From Pseudomonas sp. BN102 (GTDB taxonomy: Bacteria; Pseudomonadota; Gammaproteobacteria; Pseudomonadales; Pseudomonadaceae), in the NCBI RefSeq assembly GCF_029871245.1, contig NZ_SSON01000072.1, positions 62,001 through 126,000 of the forward strand: DNA of 64,000 bases. Reading direction: 5' to 3'. A program made the position numbers and the translations under genes. The notes under the pieces are model-generated. The model did not search any database and had not been told where the DNA came from. It worked only from the letters and a program-made list of their open reading frames with translations. Shown here piece by piece: positions 7,981 through 21,683 of this stretch (the first letter of the stretch is position 1; every line of letters starts with the position of its first letter).

Positions 7981-8624
7981 TCAGCCCAACCAGTCCAGCG
8001 TCAGCAGCAGCCGGCCTTCTCCCGGTGCGGGCTGCGGCGACCTGTGGATAATGCCCCGGCCTTCATTCCCCAGCCATTTCTCGCCCTTGAACAGGGCCAC
8101 ATGCCCGGCCGCCAGCTGCTGGTTATCCACAACCACGCCCGGTTCCACGGTCCAATCGCCCAGACGCGCTCGCGGCATCTGGCCTTCCTGCAGCCACTGG
8201 CTGCCTACGCCGGCGTAGGTGGTGATCAGCCGCAGCGGCACATGGTCGACGTGAAAGCGCGGGCACATGGCCTTGTCCAGGCGCCGCAGGCGCAGGCCGA
8301 TACGCCGGGCGTCCAACAAGCAGGCAAAGGCGCGGACCAGCCAGCCGACATCGGCGATGAAGCCCTGGTAACCCTCCAGGTCGGCGAAGCCGGACGCCAG
8401 GCCCTCGAGTTCCGGTTCGGAATCGGCACCAGTCAACTCCAGGGTCAGGGATTCGCTCAGCGGATCACCCAAGGCCAGCAGGCTGTTGGCGAAGCCTTCG
8501 ATGTGCAACGGCAGGCGCCGTTGCCAGACCGCCAGATTGACCCCATCGCGCAGGGCCTCGGCCAGTACCTCCGGGCTGTCGCCCCGGACCTGGCGGGGCG
8601 CAAGTTCCACTTGCGGCGCCAGCA

Positions 8625-8625
<1 letters not shown>
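7981..8625 (-). CDS. DUF1826 family protein
   Basis: A 214-residue protein with the DUF1826 pattern, including FHVDHVPLRLITTYAGVGSQWL in the second half, where the His-x-Asp-His cluster resembles a metal or 2-oxoglutarate-oxygenase-like site (inference). Its start overlaps the stop of the preceding GTPase gene by one base (TGATG at 8627-8623), so translation is probably coupled. Genes of this family recur next to Zur-regulated COG0523 genes, which suggests a role in zinc limitation. No activity is established to my knowledge. Two DnaA boxes (8043-8051, 8123-8131) lie in it. Confidence 0.75.
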
Positions 8626-9836
<1,211 letters not shown>

Positions 9837-9847
9837 GGGTATTCCTC

Positions 9848-10267
9848 TCAGGCTTGGCGCAGGTGGCGCTCTCGTTGTTCCTGGCGTTGCTTGGCTTCGA
9901 TGCAGAGGGTCGCGGTGGGACGCAGCAGCAGGCGGCGCAGGCCGATGGGCTCGCCGCTTTCCGCGCACCAGCCGTACTCGCCGCGAGCGAGCCGTTCCAG
10001 GGCTTGGTCGATCTTGTCCAGCAGCCGCTTCTCCCGCTCCAGCAGGCGCAACTGCCACTGGCGCTGTTCCTCGCGGCTGGCGAGGTCGGCTTCGTCGCTG
10101 ACCGGCTCGAAGTCACGCAGGGCACCGAACTCACCGTCGATGCGCAGGCGTAGCTCCTGCCGCTGAGACTCGAGCAGGGCACGGAAGAAGGCCTGCTGGG
10201 CCGCATTCATATAGGCCTCGGCGGGCTGGGCGAGGAGTTCTTCGTGGTTGAGGAGGGCTTCGGGCAT
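9848..10267 (-). CDS. dksA2: DksA2, cysteine-poor DksA paralogue
   Basis: A 139-residue DksA/TraR protein that binds the RNA polymerase secondary channel and works with ppGpp. The coiled-coil is in the middle third (about 35-100), with [18 protein letters not shown] leading into the C-terminal globule. Canonical DksA holds zinc with four cysteines; here the positions read C-A-E-S and C-I-E-A, leaving two cysteines. That is the signature of the zinc-independent DksA2 that replaces DksA when zinc is scarce. First gene of the dksA2-zigA-DUF1826 operon, reading from the Zur-type palindrome shared with folE2. Confidence 0.9.
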   Translation of the reverse strand: MPEALLNHEELLAQPAEAYMNAAQQAFFRALLESQRQELRLRIDGEFGALRDFEPVSDEADLASREEQRQWQLRLLEREKRLLDKIDQALERLARGEYGWCAESGEPIGLRRLLLRPTATLCIEAKQRQEQRERHLRQA

Positions 10268-10291
10268 GGCGGCGATCGCTTGGTGTGTTAT

Positions 10292-10308
10292 TTGTTATAA
10301 CATAACAA
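10292..10308. promoter_or_regulatory. Zur box between dksA2 and folE2
   Basis: TTGTTAT and ATAACAA form a perfect inverted repeat separated by AAC, matching the GTTATA-N-ATAAC type Zur operator. It is centred at 10300, 33 bp before dksA2 and 36 bp before folE2, so one repressor dimer pair could shut off both divergent units when zinc is plentiful. Confidence 0.8.
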
Positions 10309-10335
10309 TATCCATCAATTACAAGAGCCCCTCCG

Positions 10336-11226
10336 ATGAACGCCATCAACCTCCCGGATATCGCCTCCCAATCCAGCGCCCAAGCCATGCCCCTGGACTG
10401 GGTCGGCATGTGTGGGATCGCCCTGCCACTGTTGCTGAACAGCCAACGCATAGCTGCCCGCGCCGATGTCGGCGTCAGCCTGGATGAGGCCAGTGCGCGG
10501 GGCATCCATATGTCCAGGCTCTATCTGGCGCTGGAGGAGTTGGAACAGGAAGAGCTGGCGCCGGCCTTGCTGCATCGGGTACTGACACGCTTCCTCGATA
10601 GCCATGAGGGTCTGTCCAGCAGCGCCAGCTTGAAGCTGCGCGGCGAGGTCCTGTTGCAACGTCCAGCGCTGGTCAGCCCGCTGGCAGGATGGAAGGCCTA
10701 CCCCTTCGAGGTCATCGCACGCCAGGATCGGCGGGGGTTTCACGTGGAACTTCATCTGCAGCTGGCTTATTCCTCCACCTGCCCTTGCTCCGCAGCCCTC
10801 GCTCGCCAACTGATTCAGCAGCGCTTTGCCGAGGACTTCGACGGGCGGCCGCTGGAGCAGCCCCGGGTGCTGGACTGGCTCGGCAGCAGCAAGGGCATTG
10901 TCGCGACACCCCACAGCCAACGCAGCCATGCCCAGCTGTGGGTGCGGCTGGGGCGTACCGGCGCCCTCGCCTTGCGCCACCTGGTCGACCTGGCGGAACA
11001 AACCCTGGGCACTGCTGTGCAGACCGCCGTGAAACGTGCGGACGAACAGGCCTTCGCCCTGGCCAACGGCCAGAACCTGATGTTCTGCGAAGATGCGGCA
11101 CGGCGCCTGAGCGGCGCCTTGCGCGAGCAGGAGTGGCTGGAGGGCTTCAAGCTGAGGGTCGTGCACGCGGAGAGCCTCCACGCACACGACGCCGTGGCCG
11201 AAAACAGCTGGAACTGGGCGGCCTGA
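10336..11226 (+). CDS. folE2: GTP cyclohydrolase FolE2 (type IB)
   Basis: A 296-residue type IB GTP cyclohydrolase, converting GTP to dihydroneopterin triphosphate for folate synthesis. Hallmarks are KGIHMSR-like ARGIHMSR (about 54-61), STCPCSAAL (metal-binding Cys, about 147-155), ATPHSQRSHA and the C-terminal NLMFCEDAARR. Type IB enzymes can use metals other than zinc, so bacteria switch to them when the zinc-dependent FolE fails. Divergent from dksA2 across a Zur-type palindrome. The sequence at 10736-10751 inside the gene resembles a parS site. It abuts the convergent cfa gene with no spacer. Confidence 0.92.
   Translation: MNAINLPDIASQSSAQAMPLDWVGMCGIALPLLLNSQRIAARADVGVSLDEASARGIHMSRLYLALEELEQEELAPALLHRVLTRFLDSHEGLSSSASLKLRGEVLLQRPALVSPLAGWKAYPFEVIARQDRRGFHVELHLQLAYSSTCPCSAALARQLIQQRFAEDFDGRPLEQPRVLDWLGSSKGIVATPHSQRSHAQLWVRLGRTGALALRHLVDLAEQTLGTAVQTAVKRADEQAFALANGQNLMFCEDAARRLSGALREQEWLEGFKLRVVHAESLHAHDAVAENSWNWAA
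10736..10751. other. parS-like sequence inside folE2
   Basis: GGTTTCACGTGGAACT matches the Pseudomonas parS sequence TGTTCCACGTGGAACA at 13 of 16 positions, including the central CACGTGGAAC. It is about 22 kb from oriC, inside the usual parS zone. Weaker than the two sites in recF. Confidence 0.45.
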
Positions 11227-12411
11227 CTAGCGGTATAGGTCGGCACGGCTCCATGGCAGCTCATGGGAGCCGTCCGCACGCGGCTTGAGCGCGAGGATCT
11301 GGTGCAGGTTGATCCAGCCCTTCTGGAACCCGTGGGCGCAGCCGGCCAGGTAGAGCCGCCAGATACGCAAGGCCTGTTCTGGTATCAGCTTGGCCGCCTT
11401 GGCCAGGTTGGCCTCCAGGTTGGCGCTCCAGAACTCCAGGGTACGCGCGTAGTGCAGACGCAGGCTCTCCACATCCACCACTTCCATGCCGGCCAGGCTC
11501 AGCTGGGCAACCATGGTCGACAGGTGGGGCAACTCGCCATGGGGGAAGACAAAGCGGTCGATGAACTCGCCGGCGCCCCGCCCCACCGGGCGTCCGTCCG
11601 GATGACGGGCGGTGATGCCGTGGTTCATGATCAGTCCGCCATCGCGAACCGCCCCGTACAGGCGCTTGCAATAGACCGGCAGGTTGGCATGCCCGACATG
11701 CTCGAACATACCGACGCTGATCGCTTTGTCGAAGCGACCGTCCTGAGGCAGGTCGCGATAGTCCAGCAGCTGCAGCTCCACCTGGCCACCCAGGCCATCG
11801 GCCTTGACCCGCTTGCGGCCCAAGGCCAACTGCTCGCGGCTGAGGGTGATGCCGAATACCCTGACGCCATACTCACGGGCTGCGAAGCGCGCCAGCCCTC
11901 CCCAGCCACAGCCCACGTCCAGCAGGTACTCACCGGACTTCAGCCGCAGCTTGCGGCAGAGGTGGTGCAGCTTGGCCTGCTGGGCGCTATCCAGGTCTTC
12001 GGTGCCGGTGGGGAAATAGGCGCAGGAATAGACCATTTCGCGGTCCAGCCAGAGCGCATAGAAATCGTTGGACAGGTCGTAATGATAGGAAATAGCGGCG
12101 GCGTCGGTGTCCTTGTCATGAGCCTGGCGCTCAGGGACGACCTCTTCGTCGTCTCCTGCCAGGGCCGCGCTCAGCGCATCGCCGACCCGGATCACTTCGA
12201 GTATCGGTCCCGCGAGCTCCAGGCGCCCTTCCACATAGGCGGCACCCAGGGTGTCCAGGCTTGGCCGCGCCAGCAGGGATACCAGGCTGGGATCCTTGAC
12301 CGTCATGGTCACGGTCGGGTTCGGACCGAGCTCGATCTCCTTGCCGTCCCACAGCAGCAGGCGTAGCGGCAGTTGCAGATCGCGGAGGACCGGGGGAAGT
12401 TGCGCAAGCAT
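11227..12411 (-). CDS. cfa: cyclopropane-fatty-acyl-phospholipid synthase
   Basis: A 394-residue SAM-dependent enzyme that adds a methylene bridge to unsaturated acyl chains of membrane phospholipids. The N-terminal lipid-binding part (1-100) precedes SYHYDLSNDFY, the SAM motif LDVGCGWGGLA, and MFEHVGHANLP, all typical of the family; the length is also typical. ATG 12411 is chosen because AAGGAGGAG stands just before it. It is convergent with folE2 and transcribed away from glmS, with a terminator between. Cfa enzymes are usually induced in stationary phase; no such promoter was identified. Confidence 0.92.
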   Translation of the reverse strand: MLAQLPPVLRDLQLPLRLLLWDGKEIELGPNPTVTMTVKDPSLVSLLARPSLDTLGAAYVEGRLELAGPILEVIRVGDALSAALAGDDEEVVPERQAHDKDTDAAAISYHYDLSNDFYALWLDREMVYSCAYFPTGTEDLDSAQQAKLHHLCRKLRLKSGEYLLDVGCGWGGLARFAAREYGVRVFGITLSREQLALGRKRVKADGLGGQVELQLLDYRDLPQDGRFDKAISVGMFEHVGHANLPVYCKRLYGAVRDGGLIMNHGITARHPDGRPVGRGAGEFIDRFVFPHGELPHLSTMVAQLSLAGMEVVDVESLRLHYARTLEFWSANLEANLAKAAKLIPEQALRIWRLYLAGCAHGFQKGWINLHQILALKPRADGSHELPWSRADLYR

Positions 12412-12504
12412 AAGAACTCCTCCTTCACCAAGGACACTGCAAAGGTAGACCACCTTAGGCAATTGTATGGCTATAGGCTCAATAGTTCTGCGCTATGCGA
12501 ACGG

Positions 12505-12533
12505 CAAAAAGCCCGGCGTACCGGGCTTTTTTC
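12505..12533 (-). terminator. terminator of the glmS transcript
   Basis: GCCCGG/CCGGGC stem flanked by AAAAA and TTTTTT runs (AAAAAGCCCGGCGTACCGGG, then CTTTTTT). The symmetrical A/T flanks allow use in both directions. It lies between glmS and cfa. Confidence 0.85.
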
Positions 12534-12547
12534 ACACGGGCACCTGG

Positions 12548-14383
12548 TTATTCGACAGTCACTGACTTCGCCAGGTTTCGCGGCTGATCCACGTCCGTGC
12601 CCTTGAGCACGGCCACGTAGTAGGACAGCAGCTGCAGCGGGATGGTGTAGAGGATGGGCGCCAGGGCGTCGTTAATGTGCGGCATGGCCACCATGTGGGT
12701 GCCCTCGCCATTCTCGATGCCGGCCTCGCGATCAGCGAAGACGATCAGCTGGCCGCCGCGGGCACGCACTTCCTGCAGGTTGGACTTGAGCTTCTCCACC
12801 AGCTCGTTGTTCGGCGCCACGGTGACCACCGGCATGTCGCTGTCCACCAGCGCCAGCGGGCCATGCTTGAGCTCGCCTGCCGGGTAGGCTTCGGCGTGGA
12901 TATAGGAAATTTCCTTGAGCTTCAGCGAACCTTCCATGGCCACCGGGTACTGGGCGCCACGGCCGAGGAAGAGGGTGTGGTGCTTTTCGGCGAACAGCTC
13001 GGCGACCTTCTCCACAGTCTTGTCCATGGCCAGGGCTTCGCCCAGGTGGGTCGGCAGGCGCCGCAGGCCTTCCACCAGACCGGCTTCGACGCCCGCCTCG
13101 AGGGTGCCGCGTACTTGGCCCAGGGACAGGGTCAGCAGCATCAGGCCTACCAACTGGGTAGTGAAGGCCTTGGTGGAGGCGACGCCGATTTCCGGGCCGG
13201 CCTGGGTCAGCAGGGTCAGGTCGGATTCGCGTACCAGCGAGCTGGTACCGACGTTGCAGATGGCCAGACTGGTCAGGTAACCCAGTTCCTTGGCATTACG
13301 CAGGGCGGCCAAGGTGTCGGCGGTCTCGCCCGACTGCGAAATGGTGACGAACAGGGTGTCCGGCTGCACCACCACCTTGCGGTAGCGGAACTCGCTGGCC
13401 ACCTCGATCTGGCAGGGAATGCCGGCCAGGCCTTCGAGCCAGTAACGGGCCACCATGCCGGCGTGATAGCTGGTGCCGCAGGCGACTATCTGCACATTGC
13501 GCACCTTGGCGAACAGCTCGGCGGCGCGCGGGCCGAACGCATTGACCAGCACGTGGTCGTTGCCCAGGCGGCCTTCCAGGGTGCGCTGCACCACCTTGGG
13601 CTGCTCGTGGATTTCCTTGAGCATGAAGTGGCGGTATTCGCCCTTGTCGGCGGCCTCGGCGCCTTCGTGGTACTGCACCTGCTCGCGCTGTACGGAGCGG
13701 CCCTGCTGGTCCCAGATCTGCACGCTGTCGCGGCGGATCTCGGCGATGTCGCCCTCTTCCAGGTAGACGAAACGGTCAGTGACCTGGCGCAGGGCCAACT
13801 GGTCGGAGGCGAGGAAGTTCTCGCCCAGGCCAAGGCCGATCACCAGCGGGCTGCCGCTACGAGCAGCTACCAGGCAGTCCGGCTGTTTGGCGCTGATCAC
13901 GGCCAGGCCATAGGCGCCGTGCAATTCGGCCACGGCAGCCTTGAGCGCGCTGGTGAGGTCGCCCAGCGCGGCCAGCTTGTGGTCCAGCAGATGGACGATG
14001 ACCTCGGTGTCGGTATCCGAGGTGAAGACGTAGCCCAGGCCCTTGAGCTGCTCGCGCAGGGCGTCGTGGTTCTCGATGATGCCGTTGTGCACCACGGCCA
14101 GCTGCTCGCCGGAGAAGTGCGGGTGGGCATTGCGCTCGCAGGGGGCGCCATGGGTGGCCCAGCGGGTGTGGGCGATGCCCAGCCGGCCGGCCAGGGGCTC
14201 GCCCAGCAGCGCCTGATCCAGTTCGGCGACCTTGCCGGCGCGGCGGCGGCGTTCCAGCTTGCCTTCGTGGCTGAATACGGCCACGCCGGCGCTGTCGTAG
14301 CCCCGGTATTCGAGGCGCTTCAGGCCCTCGACCAGGATCGCGGTGATATTACGCTCGGCGATAGCGCCAACAATGCCACACAT
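12548..14383 (-). CDS. glmS: glutamine--fructose-6-phosphate aminotransferase
   Basis: A 611-residue enzyme making glucosamine-6-phosphate from fructose-6-phosphate and glutamine, the first step toward UDP-GlcNAc for peptidoglycan and [11 protein letters not shown] puts the catalytic Cys at the N terminus after Met removal. The N-terminal glutaminase (1-240, [14 protein letters not shown]) is followed by two SIS sugar-isomerase domains ([17 protein letters not shown]; the end KSVTVE is the conserved C terminus). GAGAAAGGAG precedes ATG 14383. Encoded 15 bp after glmR on the same strand. The 3' region before the terminator is the usual attTn7 target in bacteria; no Tn7 insertion is present. 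Confidence 0.97.
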   Translation of the reverse strand: MCGIVGAIAERNITAILVEGLKRLEYRGYDSAGVAVFSHEGKLERRRRAGKVAELDQALLGEPLAGRLGIAHTRWATHGAPCERNAHPHFSGEQLAVVHNGIIENHDALREQLKGLGYVFTSDTDTEVIVHLLDHKLAALGDLTSALKAAVAELHGAYGLAVISAKQPDCLVAARSGSPLVIGLGLGENFLASDQLALRQVTDRFVYLEEGDIAEIRRDSVQIWDQQGRSVQREQVQYHEGAEAADKGEYRHFMLKEIHEQPKVVQRTLEGRLGNDHVLVNAFGPRAAELFAKVRNVQIVACGTSYHAGMVARYWLEGLAGIPCQIEVASEFRYRKVVVQPDTLFVTISQSGETADTLAALRNAKELGYLTSLAICNVGTSSLVRESDLTLLTQAGPEIGVASTKAFTTQLVGLMLLTLSLGQVRGTLEAGVEAGLVEGLRRLPTHLGEALAMDKTVEKVAELFAEKHHTLFLGRGAQYPVAMEGSLKLKEISYIHAEAYPAGELKHGPLALVDSDMPVVTVAPNNELVEKLKSNLQEVRARGGQLIVFADREAGIENGEGTHMVAMPHINDALAPILYTIPLQLLSYYVAVLKGTDVDQPRNLAKSVTVE

Positions 14384-14398
14384 GGTTGTTCTCCTTTC

Positions 14399-15166
14399 TC
14401 AATCAATGCTCGCGCAGATCAGCTTGATCCCGCGCGCGGCCAATTGTTCGCGCGCTTCCGGGGCAAGGCGCTCATCGGTAATCAGGGTGTCGATACTGCT
14501 CCAGGGCAGTTCGAGGTTGGGGATGCGCCGGCCGACCTTATCGGACTCGGCCAGAACTATCACTTCGCGGGCGACCTCGGCCATGACCCGCGAAAGGCCC
14601 AGCAGCTCATTGAACGTGGTGGTGCCACGCTGCAGGTCGATGCCATCGGCACCGATGAACAGCTGGTCGAAATCGTAGGAGCGCAGGACCTGCTCGGCCA
14701 CCTGGCCCTGGAAGGACTCCGAGTGCGGGTCCCAGGTGCCGCCGGTCATCAGCAGCACCGGCTCATGTTCCAGCTCGCGCAGGGCATTGGCGACGTTGAG
14801 GGAGTTGGTCATCACCACCAGGCCGGGCTTGTGCCCCAGCTCCGGAATCATGGTCGCCGTGGTGCTGCCGCTGTCGATGATGATGCGCGCATGCTCGCGG
14901 ATACAGCCGACGGCAGCACGGGCGATGGCCAGCTTGTAGGAGGACACCGGCTGGCTGACCTCGCCTATCAGCTCCTGGGGCATCGGCACGGCGCCCCCAT
15001 AGCGGCGCAGCAGCAGGCCGTTCTTCTCAAGGGCGGTGAGGTCCTTGCGAATGGTCACTTCGGAGGTGGCGAAGGCCTTGGCCAGCTCGTCGACGCTCAC
15101 CTCGCCCTGCTGGTCGAGCAGCGCGAGGATCGCATGGCGGCGTTGGGGCGTATTGCGTTTCGTCAT
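14399..15166 (-). CDS. glmR: DeoR-family transcriptional regulator GlmR
   Basis: A 255-residue DeoR-type regulator. The N-terminal helix-turn-helix includes ATSEVTIRKDLTALEKNGLL and RRYGGA, both family hallmarks, and the C-terminal sensor domain (80-250) has IIIDSGSTT and ADGID for sugar-phosphate binding. In P. aeruginosa the glmR product affects glmS and cell-wall precursor supply. It lies directly before glmS and after glmU on the same strand. I chose ATG 15166; a TTG one codon earlier is possible. A palindrome at 15170-15188 just upstream may be its own operator. Confidence 0.88.
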   Translation of the reverse strand: MTKRNTPQRRHAILALLDQQGEVSVDELAKAFATSEVTIRKDLTALEKNGLLLRRYGGAVPMPQELIGEVSQPVSSYKLAIARAAVGCIREHARIIIDSGSTTATMIPELGHKPGLVVMTNSLNVANALRELEHEPVLLMTGGTWDPHSESFQGQVAEQVLRSYDFDQLFIGADGIDLQRGTTTFNELLGLSRVMAEVAREVIVLAESDKVGRRIPNLELPWSSIDTLITDERLAPEAREQLAARGIKLICASID

Positions 15167-15169
15167 CAA

Positions 15170-15188
15170 CGAAAGTTTCGATTCGAAA
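15170..15188. promoter_or_regulatory. candidate DeoR-type operator before glmR
   Basis: Overlapping inverted repeats CGAAA-G-TTTCG (15170-15180) and TTTCG-ATT-CGAAA (15176-15188) lie 4-22 bp upstream of glmR. TTTCG/CGAAA half-sites are typical of operators of DeoR-family regulators such as GlpR. This suggests autoregulation and, through it, control of glmS. Confidence 0.5.
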
Positions 15189-15243
15189 GATAATGGCGCG
15201 AATCAAAACCTAACGAAGGCATCGCGTCAACCCCGAAAACGAC

Positions 15244-15267
15244 AAAAGGCGGCCTTGGCCGCCTTTT
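15244..15267. terminator. bidirectional terminator between glmU and glmR
   Basis: AAAAGGCGGCC and GGCCGCCTTTT form an 11-bp stem with a tiny loop, with T runs on both strands. It ends the glmU transcript before glmR. An exact DnaA box (15283-15291) and TTATGCACA (15299-15307) sit between it and glmU. Confidence 0.85.
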
Positions 15268-15310
15268 GGGCTGGGCCATGGGTTATCCACAGCCCGGGTT
15301 ATGCACAACC

Positions 15311-16675
15311 TTACTTCTTGATCTTCACCGGGCGCTTCCAGCCTTCGATATTGCGCTGTTTGCCACGACCGACGGCCAGGGCGTGGGCCGGCACGTCCTG
15401 GGTGATGGTCGAGCCGGCACCGGTGGTGGCGCCGTCGCCCAGGGTCACCGGCGCTACCAGGGCACTGTTGGAACCGATGAAGACGTCCTCGCCCATGACG
15501 GTGCGGAACTTGTTGGCGCCGTCGTAGTTGCAGGTGATGGTGCCAGCGCCGACATTAGTGCGCGCACCGATCTCGGCATCGCCCAGATAGGTCAGATGAC
15601 CGGCCTTGGCGCCCTCGCCCAACACAGCGTTCTTCAGTTCGACGAAATTACCCACATGGGCCTTGGCCCCCAGCACGGCACCGGGACGCAGGCGGGCGAA
15701 CGGACCGCAGTCGGCACCCTCCCCCAACTCGGCGCCTTCCAGGTGGCTGCTGGCCTTGACTACGGCGCCACGGCGCAGAGTGCTGTCCTTGATCACGCAG
15801 TTCGGGCCGATTTGCACGCCGTCCTCGATCACCACGCGGCCTTCCAGGATCACGTTCACGTCGATCAGCACGTCGCGGCCCACTGTCACTTCGCCTCGCA
15901 GGTCGAAGCGCGCCGGGTCCAGCAGGGTGACTCCCTGGGCCATCAGGCGGCGAGTCGCGCGCTTCTGGTAGTGGCGCTCCAGTTCGGCGAGCTGGATGCG
16001 GTCGTTGGCGCCCTGCACTTCCATGGCGTCATGGGGCTGCTCGGTGGCCACCACCAGGCCATCGGCCACGGCCATGGCGATCACGTCGGTGAGGTAGTAC
16101 TCGCCCTGGGCGTTGTTGTTGGACAGGCGCCCCAGCCAGTCCGCGAGGCGCTTGCCGGGCACCGCGAGGATGCCGGTATTGCCTTCGCAGATGGCGCGCT
16201 GCTCGGGGGTCGCGTCCTTGTGCTCGACGATGGCCTTCACCACGCCGGCAGCATCGCGAACGATCCGGCCATAGCCAGTGGGGTCGATCAGGTCCACGGT
16301 GAGCAGGGCGAGCTGGTCATCCTTCACCTTTTCCAGCAGGCGCTGCAGGGTTTCCACCTCGATCAGCGGCACGTCGCCATAGAGGATCAGCACACGCTCG
16401 GCATTGAGCTGCGGCAGCGCCTGGGCGACGGCATGGCCGGTGCCCAGCTGTTCGGCCTGCAGCACGAAGCCGAGATCGTCCGCGGCCAGACGCTCGCGCA
16501 CTGTTTCGGCGCCATGGCCGATGACCACGTGTATGCCCTGGGGGGCGAGCTTGCGGGCAGTGTCGATGACGTGGCCGAGCATGGCCTTGCCGGCCACCGG
16601 GTGCAGCACCTTGGGCAGGGCCGAACGCATGCGCGTGCCCTGGCCAGCGGCGAGGATGACGATATCGAGGGACAT
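15311..16675 (-). CDS. glmU: bifunctional UDP-N-acetylglucosamine pyrophosphorylase/glucosamine-1-phosphate acetyltransferase
   Basis: A 454-residue bifunctional enzyme that acetylates glucosamine-1-phosphate and couples it to UTP, giving UDP-GlcNAc. The N-terminal uridylyltransferase domain starts with [17 protein letters not shown] (about 9-25). The C-terminal half is a left-handed beta-helix of hexapeptide repeats (about 250-430; [35 protein letters not shown]). The start is ATG 16675, which gives the usual length. It works in the same pathway as glmS three genes along; glmM is not in this window. Confidence 0.96.
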   Translation of the reverse strand: MSLDIVILAAGQGTRMRSALPKVLHPVAGKAMLGHVIDTARKLAPQGIHVVIGHGAETVRERLAADDLGFVLQAEQLGTGHAVAQALPQLNAERVLILYGDVPLIEVETLQRLLEKVKDDQLALLTVDLIDPTGYGRIVRDAAGVVKAIVEHKDATPEQRAICEGNTGILAVPGKRLADWLGRLSNNNAQGEYYLTDVIAMAVADGLVVATEQPHDAMEVQGANDRIQLAELERHYQKRATRRLMAQGVTLLDPARFDLRGEVTVGRDVLIDVNVILEGRVVIEDGVQIGPNCVIKDSTLRRGAVVKASSHLEGAELGEGADCGPFARLRPGAVLGAKAHVGNFVELKNAVLGEGAKAGHLTYLGDAEIGARTNVGAGTITCNYDGANKFRTVMGEDVFIGSNSALVAPVTLGDGATTGAGSTITQDVPAHALAVGRGKQRNIEGWKRPVKIKK

Positions 16676-16726
16676 TGAGGGAATCACCAAATCAGGCTGT
16701 AGACGAAATCCGGAACGCCGGAAAAG

Positions 16727-16752
16727 AAAAAGGGTAGCCAAGGCTACCCTTT
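16727..16752 (-). terminator. terminator of the ATP synthase operon
   Basis: AAAGGGTAGCC and GGCTACCCTTT form an 11-bp stem with an AA spacer; on the minus strand it is followed by a T-rich run (TTTTTCTTTT). It lies 28 bp after atpC. Confidence 0.88.
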
Positions 16753-16779
16753 AACTTGTCTGCAATGAAGCCTTTGGCC

Positions 16780-17205
16780 TTAGCCGCCGAACTTCTTGCG
16801 GATCTGTTGGACGGTACGCAGCTGGGCCGCGGCCTCGGCCAGACGAGCGGAAGCGGTGGAGTAGTCGAACTCCGCGCCTTTCTCGTGCAGGGCCTTCTCA
16901 GCAGCCTTGAGGGACTCCTGAGCAGCAGCTTCGTCCAGGTCGCTGGCGCGCAGCACGGTGTCGGCAAGGACCTTCACCATGTTCGGCTGGACCTCGAGGA
17001 AACCGCCGGAGATGTAATACACCTCCTGCTCACCACCCTGCTTGACCAGGCGAATGGGGCCCGGCTTGAGGTCAGTGATCAGCGGGGCGTGGCCCGGCGC
17101 GATACCCAGGTCACCCAGGTTGCCGTGCGCAATCACCATCTCCACCAGACCGGAGAAGATCTCCGCTTCGGCGCTGACGATATCGCAATGGACAGTAATA
17201 GCCAT
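16780..17205 (-). CDS. atpC: ATP synthase F1 subunit epsilon
   Basis: A 141-residue epsilon subunit, the inhibitory central-stalk subunit of F1. The N-terminal beta-sandwich (1-85; [27 protein letters not shown]) and the C-terminal helical hairpin (about 90-141) are both present. Last gene of the atp operon, 43 bp after atpD, and followed by a strong terminator. Confidence 0.96.
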   Translation of the reverse strand: MAITVHCDIVSAEAEIFSGLVEMVIAHGNLGDLGIAPGHAPLITDLKPGPIRLVKQGGEQEVYYISGGFLEVQPNMVKVLADTVLRASDLDEAAAQESLKAAEKALHEKGAEFDYSTASARLAEAAAQLRTVQQIRKKFGG

Positions 17206-17248
17206 ACGCTTGCCTCACGTAAGCGCCCGTTGCCGGGCGCTCAGGGGG

Positions 17249-18655
<1,407 letters not shown>

Positions 18656-19516
18656 TTAAACCGCGGCAGCGCCGCCGACGATTTCCGAGATCTCTTGAGT
18701 GATCGCTGCCTGACGCGCCTTGTTGTAGATCAGCTGGAGGCTGCTGATCAGGTCACCGGCGTTGTCGGTGGCATTCTTCATCGCGATCATCCGTGCCGCC
18801 TGCTCGCAGGCGTTGTTTTCAACCACGGCCTGATACACCTGGGATTCCACGTAACGCACCAGCAGCCCTTCGAGGAGCTCCTTGGCGTCGGGTTCGTAGA
18901 GGTAGTCCCAGTGATGCTTCAGCTCTTGATCCGGGTCGGCCACCAGCGGAACCAGTTGGTCCACGGTCGGCTTCTGCGTCATGGTGTTGACGAACTTGTT
19001 GGAGACCACGAACAGGCGATCGATACGGCCTTCCAGGTATGCATCGAGCATGACCTTGACGCTGCCGATCAGGTCGTTGATCGAGGGTTCCTCGCCGATG
19101 TGGCTGATGGCTGCAACGACGTTACCGCCGTAGTTGCGGAAGAAGGCCGCACCCTTGCCACCAATCACGCAGAGGTCGATCTCCACGCCTTGTTCGCGGT
19201 AACCCGCCATGTTCTTGATCAGGGCCTTGAACAGGTTGACGTTCAAGCCGCCACACAGACCACGGTCGCTGCTCACCACGACATAGCCGACGCGCTTTAC
19301 TTCGCGGTCGATCATGAACGGGTGGCGGTACTCCGGGTTCGCGTTGGCCAAATGACCGATCACCTGGCGGATGCGCTCCGCGTAGGGGCGGCTGGCAGCC
19401 ATACGCAGTTGAGCCCTGCGCATCTTGCTGACCGCCACCTTTTCCATGGCGCTGGTGATCTTTTGCGTGCTTTTGATGCTCGCAATCTTGCTGCGAATCT
19501 CTTTTGCGCCTGCCAT
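18656..19516 (-). CDS. atpG: ATP synthase F1 subunit gamma
   Basis: A 286-residue rotor subunit. The start [20 protein letters not shown] and the C terminus [20 protein letters not shown]-like coiled coil form the asymmetrical shaft; [11 protein letters not shown] is the conserved central segment. It links the c-ring to the F1 hexamer. Start ATG 19516. Confidence 0.97.
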   Translation of the reverse strand: MAGAKEIRSKIASIKSTQKITSAMEKVAVSKMRRAQLRMAASRPYAERIRQVIGHLANANPEYRHPFMIDREVKRVGYVVVSSDRGLCGGLNVNLFKALIKNMAGYREQGVEIDLCVIGGKGAAFFRNYGGNVVAAISHIGEEPSINDLIGSVKVMLDAYLEGRIDRLFVVSNKFVNTMTQKPTVDQLVPLVADPDQELKHHWDYLYEPDAKELLEGLLVRYVESQVYQAVVENNACEQAARMIAMKNATDNAGDLISSLQLIYNKARQAAITQEISEIVGGAAAV

Positions 19517-19568
19517 GTAACACCTATCGGGTTAGCAGGCGGGGGGTCTTGCGACCCCCCGCTGCGGC

Positions 19569-21113
<1,545 letters not shown>

Positions 21114-21134
21114 TGCTCTGCTGCCCCTTCAAAC

Positions 21135-21671
21135 TCAAGATTTCAACGCTTCGGCCAGTTTCGCGAGCTTGCCGCGAACCGAGCCATCGATAACCAGGTC
21201 GCCGGCGCGGATCACGACACCGCCAATGAGGCTGGAGTCTTCCGCGGCGTGCAGACGCACTTCCCGGCTGAGCCGTGCGCTGAGAACCTTGGCGAGTTTG
21301 TCTTGCTGTTCATCGCTCAATGCGAAGGCACTGGTGACCTCCACGTCTACCGACTTCTCCCGCTCGGCCTTGAACAGCTCGAACAGTTCGGCGATTTCCG
21401 GCAGCAGCACGAGGCGGCCGTTCTCGGAAACAACGTGGATGAAGTTCTGTGCCTGGGCGTCGAACTTGTCGCCAACCACCTCGATGAAGGCGTTGGCTTT
21501 CTCTGTGCTCGTCAAACGCGGGGCTTTGAGCACGCGCTGCATGGTGTCGTCCAGCGACACCGCAGCGGCCAGGCCTAGCATGGCCGACCAGGCGGCCAGC
21601 TGCTGATGGGCCTGGGCGTACTCGAAAGCAGCCTTGGCGTAAGGTCGGGCCAGCGTGGTCAGTTCTGCCAT
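21135..21671 (-). CDS. atpH: ATP synthase F1 subunit delta
   Basis: A 178-residue delta subunit (OSCP homologue) joining the peripheral b stalk to the top of F1. [12 protein letters not shown] at the N terminus and the C-terminal [20 protein letters not shown] signature are both diagnostic. Located 12 bp after atpF. Confidence 0.97.
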   Translation of the reverse strand: MAELTTLARPYAKAAFEYAQAHQQLAAWSAMLGLAAAVSLDDTMQRVLKAPRLTSTEKANAFIEVVGDKFDAQAQNFIHVVSENGRLVLLPEIAELFELFKAEREKSVDVEVTSAFALSDEQQDKLAKVLSARLSREVRLHAAEDSSLIGGVVIRAGDLVIDGSVRGKLAKLAEALKS

Positions 21672-21683
21672 GATCGCCCTCGC

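Larger units (their letters stand above)
327..8131. repeat. cluster of 12 exact DnaA boxes (TTATCCACA) spread over 7.8 kb
   Basis: Exact TTATCCACA on the + strand occurs at 327-335, 848-856, 2295-2303, 4444-4452, 6894-6902 and 8123-8131. The complement TGTGGATAA occurs at 457-465, 1804-1812, 2884-2892, 3060-3068, 7801-7809 and 8043-8051. Only the copy at 457 is intergenic. At 4444 the box is exactly three codons (TTA TCC ACA) in the response-regulator gene, and at 3060 it needs an ATA codon, both unusual for this genome. Other exact copies in the window are at 15283, 27832, 28553, 28816, 29601, 33119, 33204, 41665 and 46749. Binding by DnaA is inferred from the consensus. Confidence 0.75.

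Noticed and set aside
12677-15193. 838-codon open frame on the plus strand
   Set aside because: Antisense of glmS and glmR, with composition typical of a shadow frame and no ribosome-binding site.
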